This document shows positions 1 to 10,078 of a stretch of DNA of 64,000 nucleotides, piece by piece. Each line of letters opens with the position of its first letter. The first letter of the stretch is position 1. Position numbers and translations under genes: made by a program. The notes below the pieces were generated by a model. It did not search any database and was not told the DNA's origin. It saw only the letters and a list, made by a program, of their open reading frames with translations. Origin of the DNA: Prostheceraeus crozeri (lineage: Eukaryota > Platyhelminthes > Polycladida > Euryleptidae); NCBI GenBank assembly GCA_907163375.1, contig CAJQUW010015369.1, positions 1 to 64,000 on the forward strand. Direction: 5' to 3'.

Positions 1-88
1 AAGAAGATTGTGATTATGCCAGAACAGGACAAAACATGACTCCTGAAACATTATTGAAGAAAATGTTAATTATCTCCTTCGAGGTTGA

Positions 89-358
89 TTGGTAAACAAG
101 TGGGCAACATTGACTTATATTCAAATCATCATAATCATATTGCAATATGTAAAATTAAATGATGATGATCTAGTATTAGTTTGTTCAAAAGATTTTCATC
201 CAGGTTCTTACGGACATCGTTCTGCAGCTTGTTCATGGGAAAATCTGCATAGCAACAATTTAACCATCGTGACAAGGTCAAATCAATTTGATACAGTGGT
301 GGACCGTATCTTTATTACAGAAATGTGTGTAGAGCCTTTTAGGTGGTTTCTTACATGA
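89..358 (+). other. Leftmost stretch of the virus-like element, uncharacterised frame
   Basis: An 89-codon open frame lies just left of the capsid-region genes. I recognise no family in it. It may be a chance frame over decayed element sequence, because its composition is ordinary and no domain motif is visible. It is listed only so that the first 360 bases are accounted for. Confidence 0.2.
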
Positions 359-365
359 AACAAGA

Positions 366-878
366 GTGTTGATGCCTCGCATTATTACTTCGGTTAAATT
401 GGTTGTAGATTATTTAAATGAAGTGATTAATGAGCAACATATTTCATTTTCTGAAAAAGAAGGGGTTTTGTCTCTCACTATAAGTGGAAAAGGTATTGAA
501 CTAATTATGGATAAAACTCTAATGGACATTTTGGGTTTTGACCAAAATATCTTTAAAAGTGGTACTGTAACCAAAGCTAGCGCAGACATGTCGCTATCGC
601 GTCGTATTAACTATTTTCAGATATATTCCAATATTGGCGAAGATGTACGTGTGGGAGATGTTGAAGCTCCATTGCTAGCAATGATACCATACCAGCCAAA
701 AAGCTGCAGTATTTTATCTGAGCATACTTTCAAGAAAGTGCATTATACAAAGCTGAAATCAAACTACATCCCACAAATTGATATTGCCATTTATGACGAT
801 GCTGATACTGGTGCGTTGATTCCTTTTCATAAAGATGCTGTGACAAGTATCACACTCCATTTCCGAATGAAGAGTTAA
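366..878 (+). CDS. Capsid-region protein of the virus-like element, C-terminal type
   Basis: A 170-codon frame in the fossil element. The stretch around residues 80-110, with the motif VGDVEAPLLAMIPY preceded by YSNIGEDVR, is the signature of a protein family common in invertebrate elements that also carry a protein-primed polymerase; members usually read VGD..VPLLRIVP at this point. The earlier segment LMDILGFD is also typical. The family is repeated in the next frame to the right (1133-2428), where a similar LKKLFGF motif occurs. I infer a virion structural role from the family's constant company with the polymerase, not from a visible fold. The piece is shorter than usual for the family. 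Confidence 0.55.
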   Translation: MLMPRIITSVKLVVDYLNEVINEQHISFSEKEGVLSLTISGKGIELIMDKTLMDILGFDQNIFKSGTVTKASADMSLSRRINYFQIYSNIGEDVRVGDVEAPLLAMIPYQPKSCSILSEHTFKKVHYTKLKSNYIPQIDIAIYDDADTGALIPFHKDAVTSITLHFRMKS

Positions 879-918
879 TGCAAAAGTATGCTAATATATT
901 TTTCCAATGTGAATAATA

Positions 919-2428
919 TGGAAAGTGAAAATAAGGACTCGTTTCTAATCTACTTACCCAGTAATGCTTCTATGAATAAATTTCCCAAAAATAAACCATC
1001 AGACTATCGAGTAGAATTAAATCGCCCACTACATTTATGAATACGTGATACATGAATACACTACATTTATGAACTACATGTGAATGGGAGGTTGGCGTTT
1101 CTAGTATTTGCTATGATAGCAATATTCAGAATGTGAATGATTTGGAAGAAATGATATTGACTCCTCGCACCCATGATGGAATAACGATGAATAATGCATT
1201 CCAGTTCCCATACAATTTAACATCAGATGGAAAGTGGAACTATGAATGGATTCAGATAAAATCAGATTCTTATGAACCATTTGGGAATGAGAAAATCATT
1301 AAAGCATTCAACAGTGGTAATACTTCCATCATGAACAATAAAAATCAGAAAGCTTATGAGTTTACTATCTATCATTGGAGTGGGAGACAGTTCCTCCGCT
1401 TTCATTCTTTTACTAAAGGTCTTACGCTGAGGTTGGATAATGAATTCTATCCACATCTCGGTTTCGTCCATGGACTACATCTAACGTCAATTGCTACTGC
1501 AAATGTTAAAAAAGTTTATTCAAAACGAATCAACAAATTTCATTATAGATTTAAAATATTTGATGAAGATGTTGTAGAATGCGAAGAACGCATCATTTTG
1601 AAAAAGCGTGGTGTTCAACCTTTATCACTTATTGAGTTAGTAAAACGATGGAATGAGACTGTGAGTAAGAAGTATGGAGAGAAAATTATGGCGGACAAAA
1701 ATAAGTTGATTATTCAGAAATATAATGACAAACTTACAGTTTATTTCTCTCCAACCTTGCGCCATTTTGTAAGACATTATACACCTATTATTGGAAGCGG
1801 TGTGGTGTATGCTTCTCATGAATATCACACTAAAGCTGATTCAGTTAATGATGAATGGTGGGTGGACATCTATGGTGATCGCATCAAGAAAATTTACCAG
1901 TCTTATGAAGAATCTAAAGTTGCTATCAATATAATGCCGCGTCTATATCATACAGTTGAAAGCTTCATTCATGTAGTAAATCCTTATATACAACAGAAGT
2001 TGAAGCATGTGATGAAAAGTAAATATGATGTAAAGACACACCACATTTCGTTTTCAATTGAAAATCAACGCGTTGTTCTGAAACTGGGTGATGACATTCA
2101 ATGTCAATTGAGTAAAAATTTGAAAAAACTCTTTGGTTTTTCAATGCTACAAACAGTGTTTGCTGCTGCGCATACGATTGGTATAGAAACACCAATGACA
2201 CTTGATAAACATGAACAGCACCTTTACATTCAAAGTGATTTGATTCTACCTATTTCTGTTGGTGAGAAAAAAGAATACATTTTACGTGATTTCATTCATG
2301 ATAAAGACGCTTCATATGGAATAGTCGAGAAGATGTTTGAATCTATTTTCTATCATCCCGTCGTCAAACAAACTATACCCTCTATTGCTATCAAAATTAC
2401 AATGGTTTACAAGAGTGCATCCATGTGA
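919..2428 (+). CDS. Capsid-region protein remains of the virus-like element
   Basis: Remains of a second structural-region gene, in pieces. The left part, near 919-1040, reads SFLIYLPSNASMNKFP, which matches the usual amino-terminal signature of this family (LPS.-S---.P-N). The main open frame runs 1133-2428 (431 codons) and contains the signatures LTLRLDNEFYPHLGF and LKKLFGFSM that recur in metazoan Polinton-like elements. The gene lies directly after the related frame at 366-878 and on the same strand, suggesting a late structural cluster. The frame is followed by a plus-strand AATAAA at 2570-2575. It is a fossil; the long frame has no internal stop. Confidence 0.55.
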
Positions 2429-2470
2429 AAGATACTAAATCCCTCGTAACTTTAGTGTTTCGGAAAACAA

Positions 2471-2576
2471 AGTGAAGTCTTTATACAACATTTATTGAAA
2501 TATGTACATGAATGTGAAGCAATAGACTTTATACAACATCCACTGAAAATATATACATGAGCGCACTTCAATAAAC
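2471..2576 (+). repeat. 48-bp direct repeat and poly(A) signal at the convergent gene end
   Basis: Two imperfect copies of a unit of about 48 bases lie end to end. Each contains TTTATACAACAT followed by TATACATGA or TGTACATGA; the TTATACAACA cores start at 2481 and 2529. The second unit runs into AATAAA at 2570-2575. The position, just after the plus-strand structural genes and before the convergent polymerase gene, suits a 3' end and terminator region. Confidence 0.6.
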
Positions 2577-2638
2577 ATTGCTATATACAAAAAGTCTTTT
2601 TACTTCGTGAAGGGTGGAAATATACAGGGATAGGAAAA

Positions 2639-2821
2639 ATGTCTTTCAGTGGAAAAGTCATCACACGGGGAATGTACAGATGTGGACACATATTCACAAG
2701 GAAAAAACAATCTCATGCGATACATAAAACAACAATGTTTATCTACAGAAATCAACATCAAAATACTAATTTAAGGATGATTATGCTAAGACGTCTCCTG
2801 AATGTGGTAGTGTGGGTTTAA
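2639..2821 (+). other. Short plus-strand frame with a C2H2-like finger start
   Basis: A 60-codon frame whose middle reads YRCGHIFTRKKQSHAIHK. This resembles the first zinc finger of the polymerase at the other end of the minus-strand gene, which reads CADCGHIFTRKWDLTRHIK. The resemblance extends to DNA (gtggacacatattcacaagg against gtgggcacatcttcacgagg). It lacks the full cysteine pair of a working finger and may be a decayed duplicate of that finger module. It could also be chance within a shared compositional context; I favour duplication. Confidence 0.35.
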
Positions 2822-5800
2822 TTCTTTTGGGTGGTGGTATGCCTGTATCAGGATGTCCATGTGGAAGAGATATGTTATGTCCTATCCAACACCTCTTATC
2901 CTCCCATGCTGAAAGCGCCCGTTTCTTAAAAGTATAAGTTTTGATCTCATGCGACTTAGATTTTAAGATTGTCATATTGACAAACGTTATATTTTTATTT
3001 CTATAGGCTCCCTTGAAATTCTTATGTTTCATGTTTTGCACAATGGATTTTGATATGCCTTTAGCGCGCTTAATGCTTTCATCACTATCCTTTAATTTCA
3101 TAGAATACATTTTAGGGCGGAGGAGAATCATTTCAGCTATCTCCTTCCCTGCTGTTTCATCCTTAAAACAACCAAGTTTGGCCTTATTTTTGATGGAGTA
3201 TAGTGGATGATCAGCAGGATAATTTGATGTATCAAAATATCTTTCTAAAGATTTTCCTACTTCATTGAAATTTAAATATTTTTGAGTGGCATTACCTAAA
3301 AAGAAACTACCTGTGTCACCATCCAACAAACGAACCTCTTTTACGAGAGGACACGGTTTTAGTATTTTATAGAAGAGTTGATACATTTCAAGCTTGGAGT
3401 AATCTAGAACAGCTTGACCAATATAGATGGGTTTGCACAACTCAACTTCAGATTTTATCATTTTAATACCTACAAGATCCTCATCGATTATGTCTCTATC
3501 GATGAATAGAGGTGATGAGGTCAATTTGTAATACTTTTGATCATCATTAACTAGTTTTTAGTTTACGCGCTTTCTAACATCCTCCATCGTCTTACCAAAT
3601 AGACTGTTGTTCTTATATTTATAAAAATCTTTTTCAAAATTATTTTGGGCTAGTGCACGTTTCTGGCTGTTACTATCTATGTAGGGTTTGAGGAAGGCTT
3701 TCTGTCTAAATTTAATAATGCGGTGAACTCTTTTTAAAATCATGCCCATTTCTAAATAAAATTTTAAGATGCTAAAGTGGACTAGATAGTTTTCTTTATC
3801 ATATTGAGTGAGCAAAAGTTTGCGGCAAGGCTTATACTTGGGTTGTCCACATGATTCTAAATCTTTATGAAATTGTTTCATAAAGTCGGAAAACATATCT
3901 TTACTCACTTCACCTGATTCGGGTGCGAGTGGAAAATCTACGGTTTTATGTTTAATATTATTTGGATAGATTAGATCTATCTCAAAATAATATCCCCAAT
4001 CACCTTCATCTGCAATTGCTAGTATGTTAGAAGGGTTGGAGAAATGTTGAATTTCACTATCATCTAACCATTTAAACTCAGAGTGAGGTAGCGGTTTGGA
4101 TAATGAACTACCATACAAATTATTTTGGTCATAATACTTAAGATGGGTATGATCATTACCTACTGTTTCAGATTTTAACCTATGTTTATTTACAAATGTG
4201 AGACCACCGCGAATTCCTCGCTCAAATAAATTATACATCTCTGGATCTTCTAAGAGATGAATGGTCTCACCAGTCATTTTAAAAGCAGACTTAAATGACA
4301 TGGCTGGTAGACTGACAAAGTGGACGGGATCTAACTTATCTTCTAATGCCACTCGTCGAAACTCTTGGAAAACGTCAGCCAGCAAAAACACATCTAACTT
4401 AAGATAGGCAATCATATATTCACCAAATGTATGGCAGTCAAATTTTATCCATGCCTCTTGAGCATGTTCATAGTCCTCTACTGGACAATCTTGATCCGTC
4501 AAATCATTTTTAAATTTATCTATGGATGGAAGAGAAGTCTCACCGAGTTTACTAATCGCATCAAGATATGCATATGGAAAGACTCCTTTCCGTGTGATGA
4601 CTTCATTAGTTAAATTTGGATATTGTTTCTCAAGATTTTGTGTTAGTGGAAGAGACTTTAGATTTTGTACGAGAGAGGCCAGTGATGCAGCCATAAATTG
4701 GTAGGAATCTAAAAATTTTATATTAAAATAGACCGTCTTATTTTCTTTGGTTTTATCGACGGGTACTTTTGCTGTCATGGCCATAAACTTTTCTCTCGTT
4801 TGAGCTATTACATCAAACTTCCACTCTTTCATTTGACCTAAACCTCCTTTTACTATCATATGGCTATCATAGCCCTTAAAATTATGGAAAATGACGGGTA
4901 ATGTACGCCGCTTCATCCTCAGCGAAAAATTACATTTTGAACAGAGTGCGTTTCTAAATTTACCAGTAATGTGATCATGGTCGCACACTTTCTTAATCTT
5001 ATCATCAAATGTTTTACTACATTTGGAGCAAACGTTGCAACTATCAAACTTAGCTTGATCATCTGCTGTCATATGCAATGATCTGCGATAGAGTTCACCA
5101 TCATGTTTTTGTTGAAATTTTACAGCCTGTTCGAGGAATTGTAGGAAATGGTAAATACAATCCTCACCTTGCCAGACGCGCATTTTATTTTGCCTACCCC
5201 TAAAGTGATCATGCCATACTTCATAGCAGGAAATGGCTGCTGGTCGATGGATGTTATCATCGATATAACATTCGATGTCAGCATAGATGACACGAAGAGG
5301 ACTTAGTTCATCGCCATTCTCTCTATATGAAAACTCCTTATCTTTGGGCATGCGTTCCATTTGCAGTTTACCTCGCTTACACCACTCATAATGAGTTTCA
5401 AATTTAGTTTTCCTCCTAAAGTGGCGAATACATCTGTCGCAGTAATATAACTCTCTACTAGAGTTTTCTAAGTGGTGGTATAAGCGAGAGATTTTGGGAA
5501 TACCGCAGTAGTGCCATTCCTCACTATCATCCTGTTTTACTAATAACAGGTTTACTATACGTTCATAACAACTCGAACGCGAGTTGTAGCGCACACTCTT
5601 CAATCCTTTTTCCCAAACATGGAGAACTATTTTAATGTTGTTCAATTTTTCAAATTTTTCTATATCTTTAATTTTCATATCGTCATTATTACAGTCATCG
5701 AAGTTTAATTCATTCTCCCACTGCCTATAGCTATATGTGCGATTTCGATTCGCATTGATGTCATTATAGTGGAGAATGGAGAGGACAGCATATTTAAAAC

Positions 5801-6587
5801 ATTGCGATTCGCAATCGACATTGATGACTGCAGTTTTGTTTAAATTTTTTGGAAGTTTAAAGGAGCCTCGACCACTATGATTTCCTAATAAACTGATTTT
5901 AAATAAGGCGGACTCAATGCCGTCAAAAATGAGACCGCTATCGCGCTCGTTAAATTTATCAATATTTAATTTTAATCCTTGGATGTGAAAATTTATCCAA
6001 GACTCATAGTCTACAACCTCGGTTGCAGGAGAGGAGGGTATGTGAAACTCCAACCTCTCTATTATTTGTCCAGTATGGTGGTCGATTTTTACATATTTTA
6101 TTTTAAGATAGATGAGCGCCTTCATCCTAAAATTGTCTAAATTATTGAAGAGCGCTTCTATCAATGATGAATTTTGATGAAACCATTCCTCAAAGTTAGC
6201 AATGGTTTCTGAGGAGTCCATCTGGTAGTTCCTCACTAAATTATTTATGGACACTTCAGTGAGTGGGATAGAGGAGGTACCGTTGGTATAGGTATCGTTC
6301 GTGTGTGTATGTTGAAGTCTGTGCGAAGATAGTTCAAAACGTGTCTCGAAAGACTGAGCGCACAAGTCGCAAGAAAAGGAGACGACGTTAACAGAATCAT
6401 CCCCACCTTCGGAGATTGATGCCGGCTTAGGTCGACAAACACCTCGCTTGATGTGTCGGGTGAGATCCCATTTCCTCGTGAAGATGTGCCCACAGTCAGC
6501 ACATTCCCACTCGTTGCCATGTCGCGACAGTTCTGAGGTGGAACTCACATCACCTGAAAGAGAAATCATTCTATCATCTCTGTTCAA
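2781..6587 (-). CDS. Protein-primed family B DNA polymerase of the virus-like element
   Basis: Replicative DNA polymerase of the fossil element, minus strand, in two main open pieces (3558-6587 with 1009 codons, and 2781-3524). At the amino end are two C2H2 fingers (CADCGHIFTRKWDLTRHIK and CDLCAQSFETRFELSSHRLQH), then a further CxxC/H-rich cluster. An exonuclease-type segment reads VIFHNFKGYDSHMIVKGG and FNIKFLDSYQFM. The palm signatures include YYDQNNLYGSSL, and the C-terminal piece carries the segment that normally holds the DTDS-type motif and the KRALSAWEDKR tail typical of these polymerases. Family knowledge: such enzymes start synthesis from a terminal protein on linear DNA. The gene is convergent with the capsid-region genes and divergent from the frame at 7032. 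Confidence 0.85.
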
Positions 6588-7031
6588 GCCTCAGTGTAGT
6601 GTTACAACCTACCTTGACTCAATAACTCTAAACTTTCCTCGAGAAGGGAGGGCGTTGGTGATGAAGTTGATGCCTGAAATTGAGGAAGATGCTATTAGCC
6701 ACACGTTTGAGGGAGATGAGAGAGGAAATCTTCAACTTACCATTTGAACGAAATTATGTTTAAGCTTGATACTTCAACAAGATAGAGACTTCACTCAAAT
6801 TTGGAATTCACGAGATAGCAGTTCACTTGTATACCTCAAATAATAACAGAATTCGCTAGAGAACACTTCACTTATACGTCTCAAAGACAGAGTGAAATGA
6901 TACGGATGTCACTTTACATATATACGTATATATACTTTCATATTCATCATTCATTGGCTGTTCATTCTGATTGGTTGCTTGTTGATACTTAAGAATTAGA
7001 AAACATTTCAAAGTCATTATTCACAGTCAAC
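6588..7031. promoter_or_regulatory. Divergent promoter region between polymerase and accessory gene
   Basis: This gap separates the minus-strand polymerase from the plus-strand frame at 7032. It contains an alternating TATATACGTATATATAC stretch near 6917-6933 and two ATTGG (inverted CCAAT) boxes near 6952-6974, spaced before the ATG at 7032 as a TATA-type promoter would be. Imperfect repeats of a TTCACTtatAC-TCAAA motif lie at about 6790-6890. The regulatory role is inferred from layout. Confidence 0.4.
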
Positions 7032-7448
7032 ATGACAAGCCCTCCGACAACACCAAAGGCGCTCGTTGCACCAAACGCTCCAACGAAGGGGAAGGTAGAG
7101 AAGGTGTACCGACTGGGCAATGTCAGAAAGTTATCATTACCAGCGGATGAGGAAGAGGAGAGTGTATGTGAGAAGGAGTGTCCCGACTTAACAGGCGTGA
7201 GGTGGAAGTATCTCCAGTACGATACTGACGATGTGATGGAGATCACCAGCACGAAATTCCTCCACCAATTATGGGAGTGGTACACCCCTAACTCCCAGCC
7301 ACGAACTATGGCGGAGTGGGAGTATATTGACAAAGTGAGGCTCGCAGTGGAAGAACGATTAAAGCAACTGAACTGTTTTTGTTATCGATGTGAAGCCAGA
7401 CTCTGGGACGATATTGACGATGACGACCTTTTGAAATACATGCCATAA
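7032..7448 (+). CDS. Uncharacterised acidic accessory protein of the virus-like element
   Basis: An open frame of 138 codons starting at the first ATG after the TATA-like stretch. The product has a threonine/proline-rich start (MTSPPTTPK), an acidic middle (ADEEEESV), a WKYLQYD..DDVMEITSTKFL segment, a CFCYRC cysteine pair and a very acidic end (DDIDDDDLLKYMP). An AATAAA overlaps the stop codon (7447-7452), a compact arrangement typical of viral-type genomes. I recognise no family. Frame length, ATG context, codon-like composition and the overlapping signal support a real gene. Confidence 0.5.
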   Translation: MTSPPTTPKALVAPNAPTKGKVEKVYRLGNVRKLSLPADEEEESVCEKECPDLTGVRWKYLQYDTDDVMEITSTKFLHQLWEWYTPNSQPRTMAEWEYIDKVRLAVEERLKQLNCFCYRCEARLWDDIDDDDLLKYMP

Positions 7449-8041
7449 TAAATTTTTATTTCGTATTATCTTTGCTTTCATACTGACTTACTTGAATGGG
7501 ACTTCAGTGGATGATTTAACCATGTATACTTTTTCATTTGGAAATAGTAGCACGCTTAGTCTAACTTGTAAATCTTATAACATTTCATATGGGCGATGAT
7601 GGTAGATGAAATAGTGTCAAATAAAATTAAGATAGCTTACAGTTCTGATACAGGGATAGCAATCGACTGCGATCCATGTGTAAAGAGCTTGTTAGACTGC
7701 GGAAGAGAGAAGTGTGTTATGTTGCGTGTGGCGCGTGAGTATCCTCCCATTTCATTCCATTCATCAATTCGTCTCATTGATAGAGACAGGTAGAACTCAT
7801 GGTTCTCATAACGTATGCAATGGAAAGTTTTAGGCAACCTTCGACAGTTGGCTAAATGTCGCCCTGGCGCGAATGCATACTACGTTGAGACAGAGGCAAT
7901 CACTTGCAAACATGACGCAGAGAGGTTTAACAAGATTGACCATTGCCGAATGTCTCTTGCGGTATACATAGCTACGGGTTTCACCGCCGCCCTTTACAGG
8001 AACGCCCGTCGAAAGGAAGTATTACATCGAACTTCATTTGC
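7449..8041. other. Accessory-region spacer without a defensible gene
   Basis: Short frames exist here on both strands, but none has a recognisable domain. The stretch contains a 20-base sequence, CAGGGATAGCAATCGACTGC at 7651-7670, which recurs at 8549-8568 just before the second copy of the 139-bp duplication. This shows that the whole interval shares history with 8549-8709. Confidence 0.4.
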
Positions 8042-8180
8042 AACGTTCAAGTTGACTGATAGCAGATTCAACTTAATGATAGTATTCGCCAGTCCGAAGA
8101 CTGCCCAGGGCAAACCGCGTGGAGGTTCTATCATGTCTTGCCCCATGGTGGCCCTTAAGAGAGCCGATGGTTCATTCTCG
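8042..8180 (-). repeat. 139-bp duplicated segment, copy 1
   Basis: This segment is nearly identical to 8571-8709, with only a few base differences. On the minus strand both copies keep the same reading frame, encoding a segment with MGQD, PPRGLPWAVFGLANTI and LNLLSVNLNV, and the differences are mostly substitutions that leave it open. The family is unknown. The element's accessory region seems to have duplicated part of a minus-strand gene. Confidence 0.7.
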
Positions 8181-8199
8181 GGGTGTGAATTTAAGTTGA

Positions 8200-8457
8200 C
8201 TATTGGCTGGAATAGTCAATGGGTATGACGGTTAGGTTGTCATAGACCCTATACCGCCTAGCTCGTGCTGGTGCATCTGGAACCTTTCGGATGCGAGTGG
8301 TATTTGGAGTCCACACCCCATCCGTCCAAACGATCTTCTCGATCTTCCCCTTCTTATCATCCTCTTCATCCCACTCGTCGAGGATGACGAACTCGGGAAT
8401 GGCGTTGTCTTCATCGATGAAGACGGGAATGCTGTTGGCAGGAGACGTTGCTTCCAT
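8200..8457 (-). CDS. Uncharacterised small acidic protein of the virus-like element
   Basis: An 85-codon minus-strand frame. The product has an acidic middle (FVILDEWDEEDDKKGK), a tryptophan-rich stretch (VWTDGVWTP) and a basic end (RIRKVPDAPARARRYRVYD). It lies between the two copies of the 139-bp duplication. The overlapping 60-codon frame at 8232-8414 is a shadow. No family recognised; composition and start context support a real, probably small, accessory gene. Confidence 0.4.
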   Translation of the reverse strand: MEATSPANSIPVFIDEDNAIPEFVILDEWDEEDDKKGKIEKIVWTDGVWTPNTTRIRKVPDAPARARRYRVYDNLTVIPIDYSSQ

Positions 8458-8570
8458 CGTGACTTGAAATTGAATGAGAAGCGCTACAATCTTCTGGCTT
8501 ATATAGGGTTTTCAACAATGAATTGCTCAACAGCGAATCAGAATGCTTCAGGGATAGCAATCGACTGCAT

Positions 8571-8709
8571 AACGTTCAAGTTGACTGATAGCAGATTCAA
8601 CTTAATGATAGTATTCGCCAGTCCGAAGACTGCCCAGGGCAAACCGCGAGGAGGTTCTATCAAATCTTGCCCCATGGTGGCCCTTATGAGAGCCGTTGGT
8701 TCGTTCTCG
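8571..8709 (-). repeat. 139-bp duplicated segment, copy 2
   Basis: Second copy of the segment at 8042-8180. It is preceded by the same 20-base sequence that lies 371 bases upstream of copy 1, so relative to copy 1 the intervening 371 bases are absent here. The open minus-strand frame of copy 1 is preserved. Immediately to the right, at about 8717-8777, lies a stretch of some 60 bases that on the minus strand starts GTAAGT and ends in a pyrimidine tract plus CAG, like a short intron. Confidence 0.7.
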
Positions 8710-8788
8710 TCGCATCTGAAAAATAGAAAGAAAATAGATGAAATTATATTCAAGTGTAAGAGATGATATTAACTTACCATAAATCAAT

Positions 8789-10045
8789 TCAACCGGTTCG
8801 TTGAACCTTCGATGGTGGTGGCTGAGGCAGGTACTTGGCCGGCAACTTTCGCTTACGATGGCGCAATTCCTGAATGTCACCATTGTGTTTAATGCTTATG
8901 TGGAGACAGCGAATATCTGGCATTGCTCCTTCATAGCACTCGCTCGTTTTATCCAAATCCTCCGACTCCATTATTACATCGTCGATAATTTTGCTACCGA
9001 CTACGGGGAGGTGGAGCGTTGTTCTTCTCTCCTTGACAGCGTTATTCTTCGCCTCAAGAAGAGCCATCTTCTCCTGCTCATGTTGGAGTTTGAGCGTCGC
9101 CTCCTTCGCCTTCATATTCTTAATGCATGTGGCCTGATCCTCTACGCGACTCTCACTCGCTAGAGCTCTCTTTTGGAAACCTTCCAACTTTAATACTTGA
9201 GCCTTAAGACTCCTAATTTCCGCCACCTGCTTTTTGAGTTCAAAATTCTCATCCCTTAATGCGGAGCATTCGTTTTTATAACGGGTCATTTCATCCTTCA
9301 GCTTCTTAATGGCATACTCTTGGCTAACCCTCGCCACACCATCATCCTTAGCCCAACGCTTGGCTTGGGCTTTGATACCTCTCCCTTTTTTAGGTGAGGA
9401 GTGCATTTTTGGCGCTGGCACTGCCCGACTCTTCACAATCGTCTTATCGGGTTTAGGAGCTATGATCGCCTCCTCGGGTTTGTTAAGGACGACCGCCTCT
9501 TCCGTTTCCGATTCAGATTCGGAGATTTCCGACTCAGAGCTAGAAGAGCTGAGGTGAGATGTCGTTGGCTGCTCATTCTTGCAGTCTTGTATGGCTTGAA
9601 CTGCCATCTGCAGCTCTGTCTCCGCATCTAGGTCAACTTGTGGTCTTTCAACCGGTGGGATGATGACCTTCCCAACCTCTGAGGCATGCGTCTCTGTCTT
9701 CTCATCTTGATTAGGTTTTTCAAAAAGTGGGGTGATGGCTAACCCAACCTCTGAGGTGGTATAATTTTTCACCTTCTTAATGAGACATGTTGAATGCGTC
9801 TTATATAAAAACTCGTTCAGGTTTCCCCTGACGAATTTCATACATGATGTGCATCCGCTCACCACAGCGACCTCCTTATGCTCTTCGGGAGAGTCGGGGA
9901 ATTTATTTAAATGGCGCTTGAACTCGCCACCTCGCTTGACTTCGCCACCTAGGCACTTTTTAAAATGAAACTTTGAATTTCCTCCCATTTTGTAACTTAT
10001 GTATCTGTAAAGGAAGGATGAAATAGAATTACTAACAGGCGACAT
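8789..10045 (-). CDS. Uncharacterised 418-residue coiled-coil protein at the element's right side
   Basis: One long open minus-strand frame. The product has a basic cysteine/histidine-bearing start (about residues 20-90, including CLGGEVKRGGEFKRHLNK and CTSCMKFVRG), a twice-repeated motif TSEVGLAITPLFEKPNQDEKT / ASEVGKVIIPPVERPQ at about 95-140, a serine/glutamate block (SSSSSESEISESESETEE) at about 165-185, a basic linker, a long heptad-type coiled coil at about 230-340, and a basic proline-rich tail (PAKYLPQPPPSKVQR). No family recognised. This architecture would suit a DNA-binding or scaffolding protein. It may belong to the virus-like element or be a neighbouring gene caught beside it; strand and position favour the former. 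Confidence 0.55.
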   Translation of the reverse strand: MSPVSNSISSFLYRYISYKMGGNSKFHFKKCLGGEVKRGGEFKRHLNKFPDSPEEHKEVAVVSGCTSCMKFVRGNLNEFLYKTHSTCLIKKVKNYTTSEVGLAITPLFEKPNQDEKTETHASEVGKVIIPPVERPQVDLDAETELQMAVQAIQDCKNEQPTTSHLSSSSSESEISESESETEEAVVLNKPEEAIIAPKPDKTIVKSRAVPAPKMHSSPKKGRGIKAQAKRWAKDDGVARVSQEYAIKKLKDEMTRYKNECSALRDENFELKKQVAEIRSLKAQVLKLEGFQKRALASESRVEDQATCIKNMKAKEATLKLQHEQEKMALLEAKNNAVKERRTTLHLPVVGSKIIDDVIMESEDLDKTSECYEGAMPDIRCLHISIKHNGDIQELRHRKRKLPAKYLPQPPPSKVQRTG

Positions 10046-10078
10046 TGACAGTCATTTTTTTAATCATACAGCTAAATT

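Larger units (their letters stand above)
1..10045. mobile_element. Polinton/adintovirus-like virus-like element (left end outside window)
   Basis: Endogenous virus-like DNA element, treated as a fossil. Its parts, left to right, are two capsid-region protein families on the plus strand (about 366-2428), a zinc-finger-bearing protein-primed family B DNA polymerase on the minus strand (2781-6587), and accessory reading frames (7032-7448 plus, 8200-8457 minus, 8789-10045 minus). The polymerase type and the capsid-region families are those found together in metazoan Polinton-like and adintovirus-like elements. No retroviral-type integrase, packaging ATPase or maturation protease is visible, but the left end lies outside the window. 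Terminal repeats could not be identified, so the right boundary is only approximate. Several long frames are open and a handful of breaks are evident, so the copy looks broken but not ancient. Confidence 0.7.

Noticed and set aside
4431-6747. Frames antisense to or overlapping the polymerase gene
   Set aside because: Shadows of a well-supported long coding region.
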